Of a DNA stretch of 5,485 bases, positions 1 through 5,485 are shown in pieces. Positions within the stretch are counted from its first letter, which is position 1. Every line of letters starts with the position of its first letter. The stretch spans positions 1-5,485 of the forward strand of contig SKYL01000288.1 of the NCBI GenBank assembly GCA_007127935.1. The letters are read 5' to 3'. The notes under the pieces are model-generated. The model saw only the letters and a list, made by a program, of their open reading frames with translations, had not been told where the DNA came from and made no database searches. Source of the DNA: Halorhodospira sp. GTDB lineage: Bacteria; Pseudomonadota; Gammaproteobacteria; Nitrococcales; Halorhodospiraceae. The translations under genes and the position numbers were made by a program.

Positions 1-1295
1 CCCTCGCGGATCACCACCTCGTCGCCCCCTTCATTGCGGACCACGAAGTCCTCGACGCTGAAGTCGAACGGGTCGCCGCGCTCCCAGGCGGCGGCGGTCG
101 CCGTGTCGCCGTCCTCCAGCAGGTTATCGGGACCACCCGCCCGGCCGAGGGCGTAACCGCGCACGTCAAGCGCCGGACCGTAGTCGCCGTCGTCGGCGGC
201 GTCGTAGAGGGCGTGCTTGCCCAGCAGGTGGTCGACGATGGAGCCGGCGGTGCCGGGGGCGAAGTGATCGAGGGTCCGGTCGTGGCGCAACACCAGGGTG
301 GCGGCCTCGATGGCGCGGGCGCGCGCGGCCACGTGGGCCTCGCCGAACCCGGCGATGACGAACTCGCCGTTGCCGTCGAGGAGGTGGACACCGAAGAGCC
401 CGTCGGCGTCGTCGCCGATCAGATCGCCCCAGAGCGCCGCCAAGTTGTCGATCAGGGTGTCGTCGACGGCGTCCGGCGCGCTCCCCCCGGTGGCCGCGGC
501 GGCCGCCTCGTGGGCCGCCTCCAGGACCGCCTCGATGTCGTCCCGGAGTTCCCCGGCGGTGTCGCCGAAGCGCGCCGTCTTGACCCAGCGCTGGGCCAGC
601 GCCGGGTAGACGTAGGCGGCGGCATCGTGGGGCAGGTCGTCGCCGCCGATCTCCGGGTAACGCGCCTGCAACTCCGCGGCCGCCACCTCCACCAACTTCT
701 GGGCCTGATAGCCGATGCGGATCAGGTGCAGCCGTTGGGCGTCGGTGTAGCCGTCGTCGTCGAAATCCAGGTAGTCGCCGGTCACGTGCCGCATCTGGAG
801 GCTGATCTCCGCGGCGGTGCTCTCCTTGAGCAGAAAGTCGTTCCGTTGCTCGTCGGTCATGTAGGTGAGCAGGGTGCTCACCGGGTGGATATGGGCCGGC
901 TGGCCGGTGTCGGTGACGTGGCGGCTCATGGTCACCGGAACTCGCAGGCCGTGGAAGCGGTCGCGGCCGTCGTGGACCCGCAGCACGATCCGGCCCAGGC
1001 CGTCCAGCGGCGCCTCCAATGAGAAGCGGCCGTCGCCGCCGGTGCGCGCGGCGTTGTCATAATGGCCGCGGCGGTGATTCTCCGAACGATCGAGATAGAC
1101 CTGGCCGCGGGAGATGGGGCCGTCCACCGCCCGCCCTTCCAGGACAACCGGGTTGCGGCCCTCGTCTTGCTCGGTGCTGTCGGCGGTGGGGTCGCAACCC
1201 GCCGCCAGGAGGCCCACCGCCACCACCGCCGCCAGGGCGGCCGGGACATACCGGGACGCGGCACGCGGATCAGAAAGAGAGGCCGAGGCCGACAT
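1..1295 (-). CDS. Gene D: envelope lipoprotein with Ig-like beta domain and Asp-rich loop (3' end outside window)
   Basis: An open frame of 431 codons runs from ATG at 1295 to the left edge without a stop. The start is forced: an in-frame TGA lies three codons upstream, and no other start codon occurs before the signal core. Upstream is GGGGGTGAT, a near-full Shine-Dalgarno match. Residues 1-34 form a type II signal peptide with Arg11 and Arg15, a hydrophobic core at about 18-32, and lipobox LLAAGC, so Cys34 should be lipidated. The next residue is Asp35, which in E. coli favours inner-membrane retention. Residues about 49-120 (VVLEGRAVDGPI, then GDGRFSLEAP) resemble the carboxypeptidase-regulatory or transthyretin-like beta-sandwich of many proteobacterial lipoproteins, followed by HPVSTLLTYM. 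Residues 177-185 (DFDDDGYTD) look like a DxDxDG calcium loop but lack the usual Glu at loop position 12. The rest is helix-rich with Ala/Asp repeats. The gene starts inside gene C and is the last operon gene seen. Function is unknown; acting as a surface or periplasmic partner of A-C is inference. Confidence 0.
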   Translation of the reverse strand, partial: MSASASLSDPRAASRYVPAALAAVVAVGLLAAGCDPTADSTEQDEGRNPVVLEGRAVDGPISRGQVYLDRSENHRRGHYDNAARTGGDGRFSLEAPLDGLGRIVLRVHDGRDRFHGLRVPVTMSRHVTDTGQPAHIHPVSTLLTYMTDEQRNDFLLKESTAAEISLQMRHVTGDYLDFDDDGYTDAQRLHLIRIGYQAQKLVEVAAAELQARYPEIGGDDLPHDAAAYVYPALAQRWVKTARFGDTAGELRDDIEAVLEAAHEAAAAATGGSAPDAVDDTLIDNLAALWGDLIGDDADGLFGVHLLDGNGEFVIAGFGEAHVAARARAIEAATLVLRHDRTLDHFAPGTAGSIVDHLLGKHALYDAADDGDYGPALDVRGYALGRAGGPDNLLEDGDTATAAAWERGDPFDFSVEDFVVRNEGGDEVVIRE

Positions 1296-2562
1296 TGAAC
1301 ATCACCCCCCGCGGATAGTCTTCGTCTTCAAACTCCACGCCGTCGAGGGCGTAGGCGATATCCAGCTCCAGGAAGCGGAAGAGGGTCAGACCGGTGGTCA
1401 CGTACCGCAGCTCGCTGCCGGCCAGGTTGGCCCGGTAGCCGAACCGCCACGCCGGCATCAGGCGCACCGGCGAGGCCGTGGAGATGCTGACGGTGGCCCA
1501 CTGGACCGGGTCGCCGACGGGGTCGCGGACCTCGTTGACGTCCACCGACGCGGCCACCACCCAGACCTGATCCTCGGTGTGGACGGCGCCCTCCAGGGTC
1601 AGCTGCGGATCCATGGTCCACGTCTCATCGAGGTCGATACGGTGGGCGAACGATTGGGCCGCTTCGCAGCGGGTCTGCTCGCCGCCGCTCAGGGCGGCGC
1701 AATCCTGGCCGATGGCCCCGTAGGAGAACTCGGGCGCGTTCAGGTTACGGCCGACGGCGCCGGCACGATAGAACGGTGTCACCCAGAGGAAACCAAGGTC
1801 GGCCCCCCAGGCGGTGCTGGTGACCTGGTTGGCGTCGTACTCGTCGGCAATGGCATCGCCGACGTCGTCGGTGTCCTGCAGGGGGATGACGACCTTGGAG
1901 AGGTCGGCCTGGTAATGGGTCACCGTGGCGCCCGCCATCAGTTCCCCACGACCGCCGCGCCACACCGGCCGGCCGTAGCCGACGGCGATCTCACGCACCA
2001 CCGCGCCCTTGATATAGAGCGAGGTGTTGGTGCTCAAGTCGGCGTTCCCGCCGGTAAGGTCGACCACCAGGGGCGCGTCGAGGACGTTCAGCCGCGACTG
2101 GCCGGTATAGCGGACATCCACCGAGACCGCCCCCGGCCCCCACGGTGAACGCACGCTCAACGGGGTCAATGGGACGTGGCCAAAGGCGGACACCTTGACG
2201 TAGCCCTCCTCGCCGGCTTGCCGCAAGAAGGCGTCGAACCGCTCGACCACCTCCTCGGCCTCGGTGACGCCGAGATCGTCGCGATCCAGAAAATCCTGTA
2301 GGTCTTCCAGCTCGTCCACCAAGTTGTCCACCGGACCGATCTCGACCCCTCCCCCGAGCCGGAGCAAGGCCGTACCGACCACCGGCGACAGGGGCAGCGC
2401 CGCCGGGTTGCGTCCGGCGGTGGGGGCGTGAGGGTGGCTGACGGCGCCCAGGGTCAACGCCGGACCGGAGGCGACGCCGGCGGTGGAGGCGGTCGCCGCC
2501 GACACCGATCCGGCCACGATCAATGCGCCGGCGCAAAAGGCGCGGATCCGCTCGCCGCTCAC
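1270..2562 (-). CDS. Gene C: TraF_2-family outer-membrane beta-barrel, shorter paralogue of gene A
   Basis: This 430-residue protein starts at GTG 2562, which overlaps the TGA of gene B in the arrangement GTGA; GGAGG lies 7 nt upstream. A Sec signal peptide (Arg5, Arg7, hydrophobic 8-20) probably ends at VSA22. The mature protein has RNPAA at 51-55, the NPA motif typical of the N-terminal hatch in FadL/UPF0164/TraF_2-like barrels. A helical acidic segment follows at about 75-115 (ELEDLQDFLDR). Alternating beta-strands then run to a C-terminal Phe (VGLGLSF), the usual BAM recognition end. Similarity to gene A runs along the whole length: EEGYVKVS against EDGYLAVS, PLSV, the VGYG/LGYG strand, DEYDANQ against DRYDENM, SVDVNEV against ALDVNSV, and TTGLTLFRFLELD against TAGITFFRGLHLD. 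Cys288 and Cys299 are its only mature cysteines. Databases often call such proteins 'conjugal transfer protein TraF', but no conjugation function is indicated. A passive or substrate channel in the outer membrane is the family-level inference; the substrate is unknown. Confidence 0.
   Translation of the reverse strand: MSGERIRAFCAGALIVAGSVSAATASTAGVASGPALTLGAVSHPHAPTAGRNPAALPLSPVVGTALLRLGGGVEIGPVDNLVDELEDLQDFLDRDDLGVTEAEEVVERFDAFLRQAGEEGYVKVSAFGHVPLTPLSVRSPWGPGAVSVDVRYTGQSRLNVLDAPLVVDLTGGNADLSTNTSLYIKGAVVREIAVGYGRPVWRGGRGELMAGATVTHYQADLSKVVIPLQDTDDVGDAIADEYDANQVTSTAWGADLGFLWVTPFYRAGAVGRNLNAPEFSYGAIGQDCAALSGGEQTRCEAAQSFAHRIDLDETWTMDPQLTLEGAVHTEDQVWVVAASVDVNEVRDPVGDPVQWATVSISTASPVRLMPAWRFGYRANLAGSELRYVTTGLTLFRFLELDIAYALDGVEFEDEDYPRGVMFNVGLGLSF
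1301..1309 (-). promoter_or_regulatory. Ribosome binding site of gene D, inside gene C
   Basis: On the minus strand the bases GGGGGTGAT stand 5 nt before the ATG at 1295. They match the full anti-Shine-Dalgarno complement GGAGGTGAT at 8 of 9 positions. The site lies in the codons of the last beta-strand of gene C and fixes the start of gene D. It implies that D can initiate independently as well as by coupling to C. Confidence 0.
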
Positions 2563-3854
2563 GGCCCCGCCTCCCCGGGCGTTGCCCCGCCACCGTCATC
2601 ACCATCGGTGGCACCGCCCTCTTGCCGTACGGCTTGTTCTTCCTCCGTCAGCATGTCCATCCCCAGCACGAGTCGCACATCCGCGCCCCGGATGACGTCC
2701 GGATCGGCAATCACCTCCGGCGCCACGGGCAGTTCGTCCCCCAAGGCCGCCGCCGCCTCGGCGAACCCGTCCCGGTACTCGATGCGGGTCGCCTCCCGCG
2801 GCAGACCGGCCGCTCGTTCGGTGCGGCGCACCACGCGGTGGCCGAGGCGGTCGAGGTGGGCGACGGCGGCATCCCCCACCCGGCGATCGCCGGTGTGGTT
2901 GATGACCTCCACATCCAAGAGTCCGGTACGTTGCTTGAGCAGATCCAGCCGGCGGCGCTTCTCCTCGAGACGGCCGGAGAGGAGCGCCACCCCGGTGCCC
3001 AGGCGTTGAGTCTCATCCTCCAAGGCCGGAATCCGCTCCTGCTCCAGAGCGCTCAGTCGGGCTTCCAGTTCCCGCCGGGACGGCGCCGGCGCCGGACGAT
3101 GCACCAGCGACAGACGGACGGTGTTCTCCGGCTCGGCGCCCCGCTCCACCATGTCGCGGCCGGCGCTCAGGCGCCACGTCACCCGCGGTGACGGGGCGTA
3201 CCGGACGCCGGGCCGCAGGGCAAAGGCGAACTGGTTCTGGACCTCCTCGCCGCTGACCCCGATCACCGCGCCCGCCTCGGCGGTCAACGCCCAACGGCCG
3301 CCGATGGACTGCTCGATCCGATTGGCGTAGTAGAGCCGGTTGACCGCTTGGTAACCCGGCGCGTCGCGGAACGCGCTGTCGGCCCGCTCGAAGCCGATCA
3401 CGCCGTCGAGGCGGGTGCCGCGTCCACCGCGTTCATCACTGAGATGAACGGCTACGCCCAACCCCTCCTCGCCGCTGGCCAGCGGGGGCGCGGCGGGGAG
3501 GACGGCGCCGTGGACTACCAGCGTCACATGGGTGGCGCTGTCACGCCCGTTGAGCGGGAAGCCGGCCTCGACGCGCACCGCGCGCAGGCCGTCGTCCTCC
3601 CCCTCGCGCCGCAACGGTGCCGCCACGGCGACATCGTAACCGGCGGCCACGCCGTAACGGGCGTAAGGCACGAACTGCAAGGCGTCTTCCCGCTCATCGT
3701 CGGCCCACGACGACGAGTCCAACGTGAAGCGGTGCTCCGTCTCCCCGTCCCGCAACACGGGACCACCACGATAATCGGCGGCGGCCGTCACGGCCGTCAC
3801 GAGCAAAGCGGCCGCCGCCCCCATCGTAAGAATAAGGTCTCGGAGAGTACGCAT
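2559..3854 (-). CDS. Gene B: exported barrel-like / coiled-coil / LytR_C domain protein
   Basis: This 431-residue protein starts at ATG 3854, 4 bp after the stop of gene A, with only a weak ribosome site, so it is probably coupled to A. Residues 1-26 are a Sec signal peptide (Arg2, Arg5, hydrophobic core, cleavage after TAAA26). Residues about 27-255 are amphipathic beta-strands with short turns (YARYGVAAGYDVAVAAPL, GRWALTAEAGAVIGV), like a small outer-membrane barrel or a 'transporter/MetA-pathway' type repeat; this is a pattern judgement. Residues 259-308 are charged and heptad-like, predicted coiled coil. Residues 313-401 match LytR_C (PF13399): LDVEVINHTG at the start, RIEYRDG in the middle and ADVRLVLGMD at the end. 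LytR_C is usually found at the end of LytR-CpsA-Psr wall enzymes or alone in envelope proteins; the catalytic LCP domain is absent, so this is not a wall-polymer ligase. Residues after 402 are an acidic, Gly-rich disordered tail. Its likely place is the periplasm or outer membrane, with the LytR_C end facing the cell wall. Function is unknown. Confidence 0.
   Translation of the reverse strand: MRTLRDLILTMGAAAALLVTAVTAAADYRGGPVLRDGETEHRFTLDSSSWADDEREDALQFVPYARYGVAAGYDVAVAAPLRREGEDDGLRAVRVEAGFPLNGRDSATHVTLVVHGAVLPAAPPLASGEEGLGVAVHLSDERGGRGTRLDGVIGFERADSAFRDAPGYQAVNRLYYANRIEQSIGGRWALTAEAGAVIGVSGEEVQNQFAFALRPGVRYAPSPRVTWRLSAGRDMVERGAEPENTVRLSLVHRPAPAPSRRELEARLSALEQERIPALEDETQRLGTGVALLSGRLEEKRRRLDLLKQRTGLLDVEVINHTGDRRVGDAAVAHLDRLGHRVVRRTERAAGLPREATRIEYRDGFAEAAAALGDELPVAPEVIADPDVIRGADVRLVLGMDMLTEEEQAVRQEGGATDGDDGGGATPGEAGP
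2570..2574 (-). promoter_or_regulatory. Ribosome binding site of gene C, inside gene B
   Basis: GGAGG on the minus strand, 7 nt before the GTG at 2562, lies within the Gly-rich C-terminal codons of gene B. It supports the GTG start and, with the GTGA stop/start overlap, translational coupling of B and C. Confidence 0.
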
Positions 3855-3858
3855 CGGA

Positions 3859-5298
3859 TCAGAACGCCGTCCCGGCGGAGAGATTCAACTGGAAGGCGCG
3901 GGGCGCACCGCCGACGGTCTCGGTGGCCACCGCGGTATCCAGATGCAGCCCGCGGAAGAAGGTAATCCCGGCCGTGACCAGGGTCAATTGGTTGCCTACG
4001 GCGTTGTGGCGCAACCCGAGGCGCCCCTCCGGCACCACGTAGGAGCGGGTGCGCAGGGCGCCGCCCACCGCGACCCACTGGTACTCGTCATTGAACTGCT
4101 TGCCGAAGGCGCCCTCCACGGAGTTGACATCCAGCGCCGCGCCCACCGCCCAGCGTCCCTGGCGGTCGATGTAGCTGCCGTCGAGGACCAGTTGGCGCTC
4201 CATGACGTAGGTCTTGGTGCGTTCGATCTCGCCCTCGTCCGCGTACTCCTTCAATAGTCGGCAGTTGTTGTCGTCGGCCTCGCAGTCGACCCCCACGTCG
4301 GGGTAATCGAAGGAGGGCTCGGCCAAGTTGTAGACCGTCGCCCCCAGGCGGTATTGCGGACCGTGCCAAACCACCCCCACGTCGATGCCCATGGCGGAGG
4401 TCTCGCGCATATTTTCGTCGTAGCGGTCGCGCAGCGTGCTGTCGGCGTCGTCGTCGAAGAACGCGGCGGCGCGGGAGAGCTTCGCCGCATGGTGATTGAC
4501 CCGCATCCCAGCGTAGAGCACGCCGGAGCGGCGGATCAAAACGCCGGTGCCGTAACCGAGGGAGAAGGTGCGCACCTGAACCGACTGCACGTAGGCGCCG
4601 GAGTCGCTGAGAGAGAACGCACTGTCCAGATCGTATTCGTCACCGTCGGGGTCGGTGATGATCTTTGTACCGGGATCGAAATGCCACTTATCGGGGGTGT
4701 TGATGTTGTCATCAAACTCGTCCGGGTCCGTGGGGATGTCGCCAAACCCGGTACCGATCCACCCCTTATGAAGAATACCCAGGTGGGCGCGGAACGTGTA
4801 GTTGAGATCCACCGTCAAGCTGCCGCGCAGGGCATCCTGGGTCACCGACAGGGGAAACGGCGGCGGATGGAGTTGGCCGGAGACCGCCAGGTAGCCATCC
4901 TCGGCCACCGTCTCCAGCAACCCGTTGACACTCTCCTCGGTGGAACCGATCTGCTCCAGCGCGCCGAGCACGTCTTGCAAATCGTCGAGTTCGCTCAAGC
5001 CGCCCACCAACTCGGAAAGTTCGTCGGCGTCGTCACCGATCTCTTCGAAGTAGCCGCCGAAGTCGCTGACGTCGCCAAACTCGTAGCCGACGCCCGCGCC
5101 GAAGATCCCCAAGCGCGTGCCGCGCCCCCCCTGAGCCACCTCGGCCGCCGGATTGCGAGTGGCCAACACGCCTGAACCGGCGTACGGAATACCGCCGAAA
5201 CCGAGGTGGGCGCCGCGGGGATGCGCATTGTCCGCCAACGTCCACGGCGAGACCAGACAGCCGACCACCAACGCAGCATATGGAATCGCCGTCCGCAC
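3859..5298 (-). CDS. Gene A: TraF_2-family outer-membrane beta-barrel, first operon gene
   Basis: The reading frame can be extended to a TTG at 5319, but the GTG at 5298 is the better start. It has GGAGG four bases upstream, and the protein then begins MRTAIPYAALVVG, a proper Sec signal peptide ending at TLA22. That gives 479 residues. N49-P50-A51 is the hatch-type NPA motif of FadL/UPF0164/TraF_2 barrels. Residues about 80-120 are an acidic helical segment (DADELSELVGGLSELDDL). The remainder is alternating beta-strands ending in Phe (LNLSAGTAF), as in BAM substrates. It is longer than gene C mainly through an Asp-rich insertion at about 180-235 containing DPDGDEYDLD at 216-225. Cys339 and Cys346 are the only mature cysteines and sit where gene C also has a pair. 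Role inferred from family: outer-membrane channel or scaffold of unknown substrate. The PF13729 name derives from F-plasmid TraF, but conjugation is not supported here. Confidence 0.
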   Translation of the reverse strand: MRTAIPYAALVVGCLVSPWTLADNAHPRGAHLGFGGIPYAGSGVLATRNPAAEVAQGGRGTRLGIFGAGVGYEFGDVSDFGGYFEEIGDDADELSELVGGLSELDDLQDVLGALEQIGSTEESVNGLLETVAEDGYLAVSGQLHPPPFPLSVTQDALRGSLTVDLNYTFRAHLGILHKGWIGTGFGDIPTDPDEFDDNINTPDKWHFDPGTKIITDPDGDEYDLDSAFSLSDSGAYVQSVQVRTFSLGYGTGVLIRRSGVLYAGMRVNHHAAKLSRAAAFFDDDADSTLRDRYDENMRETSAMGIDVGVVWHGPQYRLGATVYNLAEPSFDYPDVGVDCEADDNNCRLLKEYADEGEIERTKTYVMERQLVLDGSYIDRQGRWAVGAALDVNSVEGAFGKQFNDEYQWVAVGGALRTRSYVVPEGRLGLRHNAVGNQLTLVTAGITFFRGLHLDTAVATETVGGAPRAFQLNLSAGTAF

Positions 5299-5302
5299 GG
5301 AA

Positions 5303-5307
5303 CCTCC
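5303..5307 (-). promoter_or_regulatory. Ribosome binding site that decides the start of gene A
   Basis: GGAGG on the minus strand stands four bases before GTG 5298. If the upstream in-frame TTG at 5319 were used, this consensus site would lie inside the coding region and the signal peptide would gain seven residues (LICFGGS), including a Cys. The site therefore argues for the GTG. Confidence 0.
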
Positions 5308-5357
5308 GAAACAGATCAAGGACTGTGTTTTGCCTAACCGAACTATCGGCGCCGGTC

Positions 5358-5386
5358 AGTATACCTTGAGGCCTTGTCCAGTTGGG
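5358..5386 (-). promoter_or_regulatory. Putative sigma70-type promoter of the A-B-C-D operon
   Basis: TATACT on the minus strand (5363-5358) matches the -10 consensus at 5 of 6 positions in the only intergenic gap. The hexamer 17 bp upstream (CCCAAC, 5386-5381) is a poor -35 and there is no extended -10 TG, so an activator may be needed. Transcription would start near 5351, leaving a leader of about 50 nt before GTG 5298. This is a by-eye match; a single good -10 hexamer can occur by chance, although AT-rich hexamers are scarce here. Confidence 0.
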
Positions 5387-5390
5387 GACA
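5375..5390. repeat. Short inverted repeat over the -35 region (possible operator)
   Basis: TGTCC and GGACA form perfect 5-bp arms separated by 6 bp (5375-5379 and 5386-5390). The dyad lies exactly over the weak -35 of the putative promoter, as expected of a dimeric regulator site. It overlaps a second mini-hairpin, GGGGACACCCC at 5384-5394. Arms this short in GC-rich DNA can be chance. Confidence 0.
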
Positions 5391-5415
5391 CCCCGACCCT
5401 GAAGCCGTGCGGCCG

Positions 5416-5485
5416 TCACCCCTCCCCGGCCCGCAGCAGCGCCATGGGCCCCGTGCGCCAGTCGCGCCGCGCCCCCAGCCACCCG
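5416..5485 (-). CDS. C-terminal end of an upstream gene (5' part outside window), unidentified
   Basis: One minus-strand frame enters from the right edge and stops at TGA 5418-5416, giving 22 residues that end DWRTGPMALLRAGEG. All codons but one (GGG-rich stretches aside) are the GC-ending kinds used in the neighbouring genes, and the stop is followed by the operon's promoter region at a natural distance. The tail is too short to assign to a family. A competing possibility is a plus-strand frame from ATG 5444 (MGPVRQSRRAPSHP), which has no convincing ribosome site. No strong terminator follows the stop, so read-through into gene A is possible. Confidence 0.
   Translation of the reverse strand, partial: GWLGARRDWRTGPMALLRAGEG

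Noticed and set aside
213..1022. Plus-strand open frame of 269 codons opposite gene D
   Set aside because: It is a GC-rich antisense shadow with Val/Gly/Arg-rich low-complexity translation and no ribosome site, while the minus strand here has an excellent lipoprotein frame.
932..1264. Minus-strand frame of 110 codons at the start of gene D
   Set aside because: Trp/Arg/Pro-rich translation out of frame with the lipoprotein; the lipobox frame is clearly the real one.
1114..2148. Plus-strand open frame of 344 codons opposite genes C and D
   Set aside because: It crosses the C/D junction antisense, and its His/Arg/Gly-rich translation matches no recognisable fold. Gene C on the other strand has a signal peptide and barrel pattern with a paralogue.
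3782..3799. Perfect tandem repeat of the 9-mer CGGCCGTCA in the signal-peptide codons of gene B
   Set aside because: It only repeats Val-Thr-Ala in a hydrophobic core where such slippage is common; no sign of regulation or phase variation.
4354..5175. Plus-strand open frame of 273 codons opposite gene A
   Set aside because: Antisense shadow of the barrel gene without a ribosome site or recognisable domain.
5404..5413. GCCGTGCGGC mini-palindrome after the upstream stop codon, considered as a terminator
   Set aside because: Arms are 4 bp with a 2-nt loop and no T-run follows, so it is not a credible intrinsic terminator.
5033..5482. Minus-strand frame of 149 codons running across the promoter gap into gene A
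   Set aside because: It spans the intergenic region, overlaps the true gene A frame, and turns into Arg/Gly-rich nonsense typical of an out-of-frame reading.

Overview
The window is a tightly packed piece of a high-GC genome (about two thirds G+C by eye), with all convincing genes on the minus strand, so it reads from right to left. The proteins are exported, rich in Asp and Glu, and use strongly GC-ending codons. Two outer-membrane barrels of the TraF_2/FadL-like kind and an acidic composition suggest a Gram-negative gammaproteobacterium, perhaps a halophile such as an Ectothiorhodospiraceae member. No marker gene in the window settles the taxonomy.

Layout in transcription order. (1) 5485-5416: probable last 22 codons of an upstream gene, unidentified. 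(2) 5415-5299: the only intergenic gap, about 117 bp, holding a plausible promoter (-10 TATACT), a small dyad over its -35 position and a GGAGG ribosome site. (3) Gene A, 5298-3859: TraF_2-type outer-membrane beta-barrel; its start is best placed at a GTG and not at the longer in-frame TTG. (4) Gene B, 3854-2559, 4 bp after A: exported protein with a beta-rich, barrel-like N-terminal half, a coiled coil and a C-terminal LytR_C domain. (5) Gene C, 2562-1270, overlapping B by 4 bp: a second, shorter TraF_2-type barrel paralogous to A. (6) Gene D, starting at 1295 inside C and running off the left edge: a lipoprotein with a clear lipobox, an Ig/transthyretin-like beta domain and an Asp-rich loop.

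Gap sizes of +4, -4 and -26 bp argue for one co-transcribed, translationally coupled operon whose four products all enter the envelope. The inferred picture is a pair of related outer-membrane channels or scaffolds (A and C), a periplasm-spanning protein that may touch the cell wall (B) and a lipid-anchored partner (D). The function is unknown. The label 'conjugal transfer protein TraF' often given to A/C-type proteins is not supported here, because no conjugation gene is visible. The set partly recalls the Acinetobacter fil ('pilus assembly') clusters, but that is from memory and untested. No RNA genes, CRISPR arrays, insertion sequences or clear terminators were seen.
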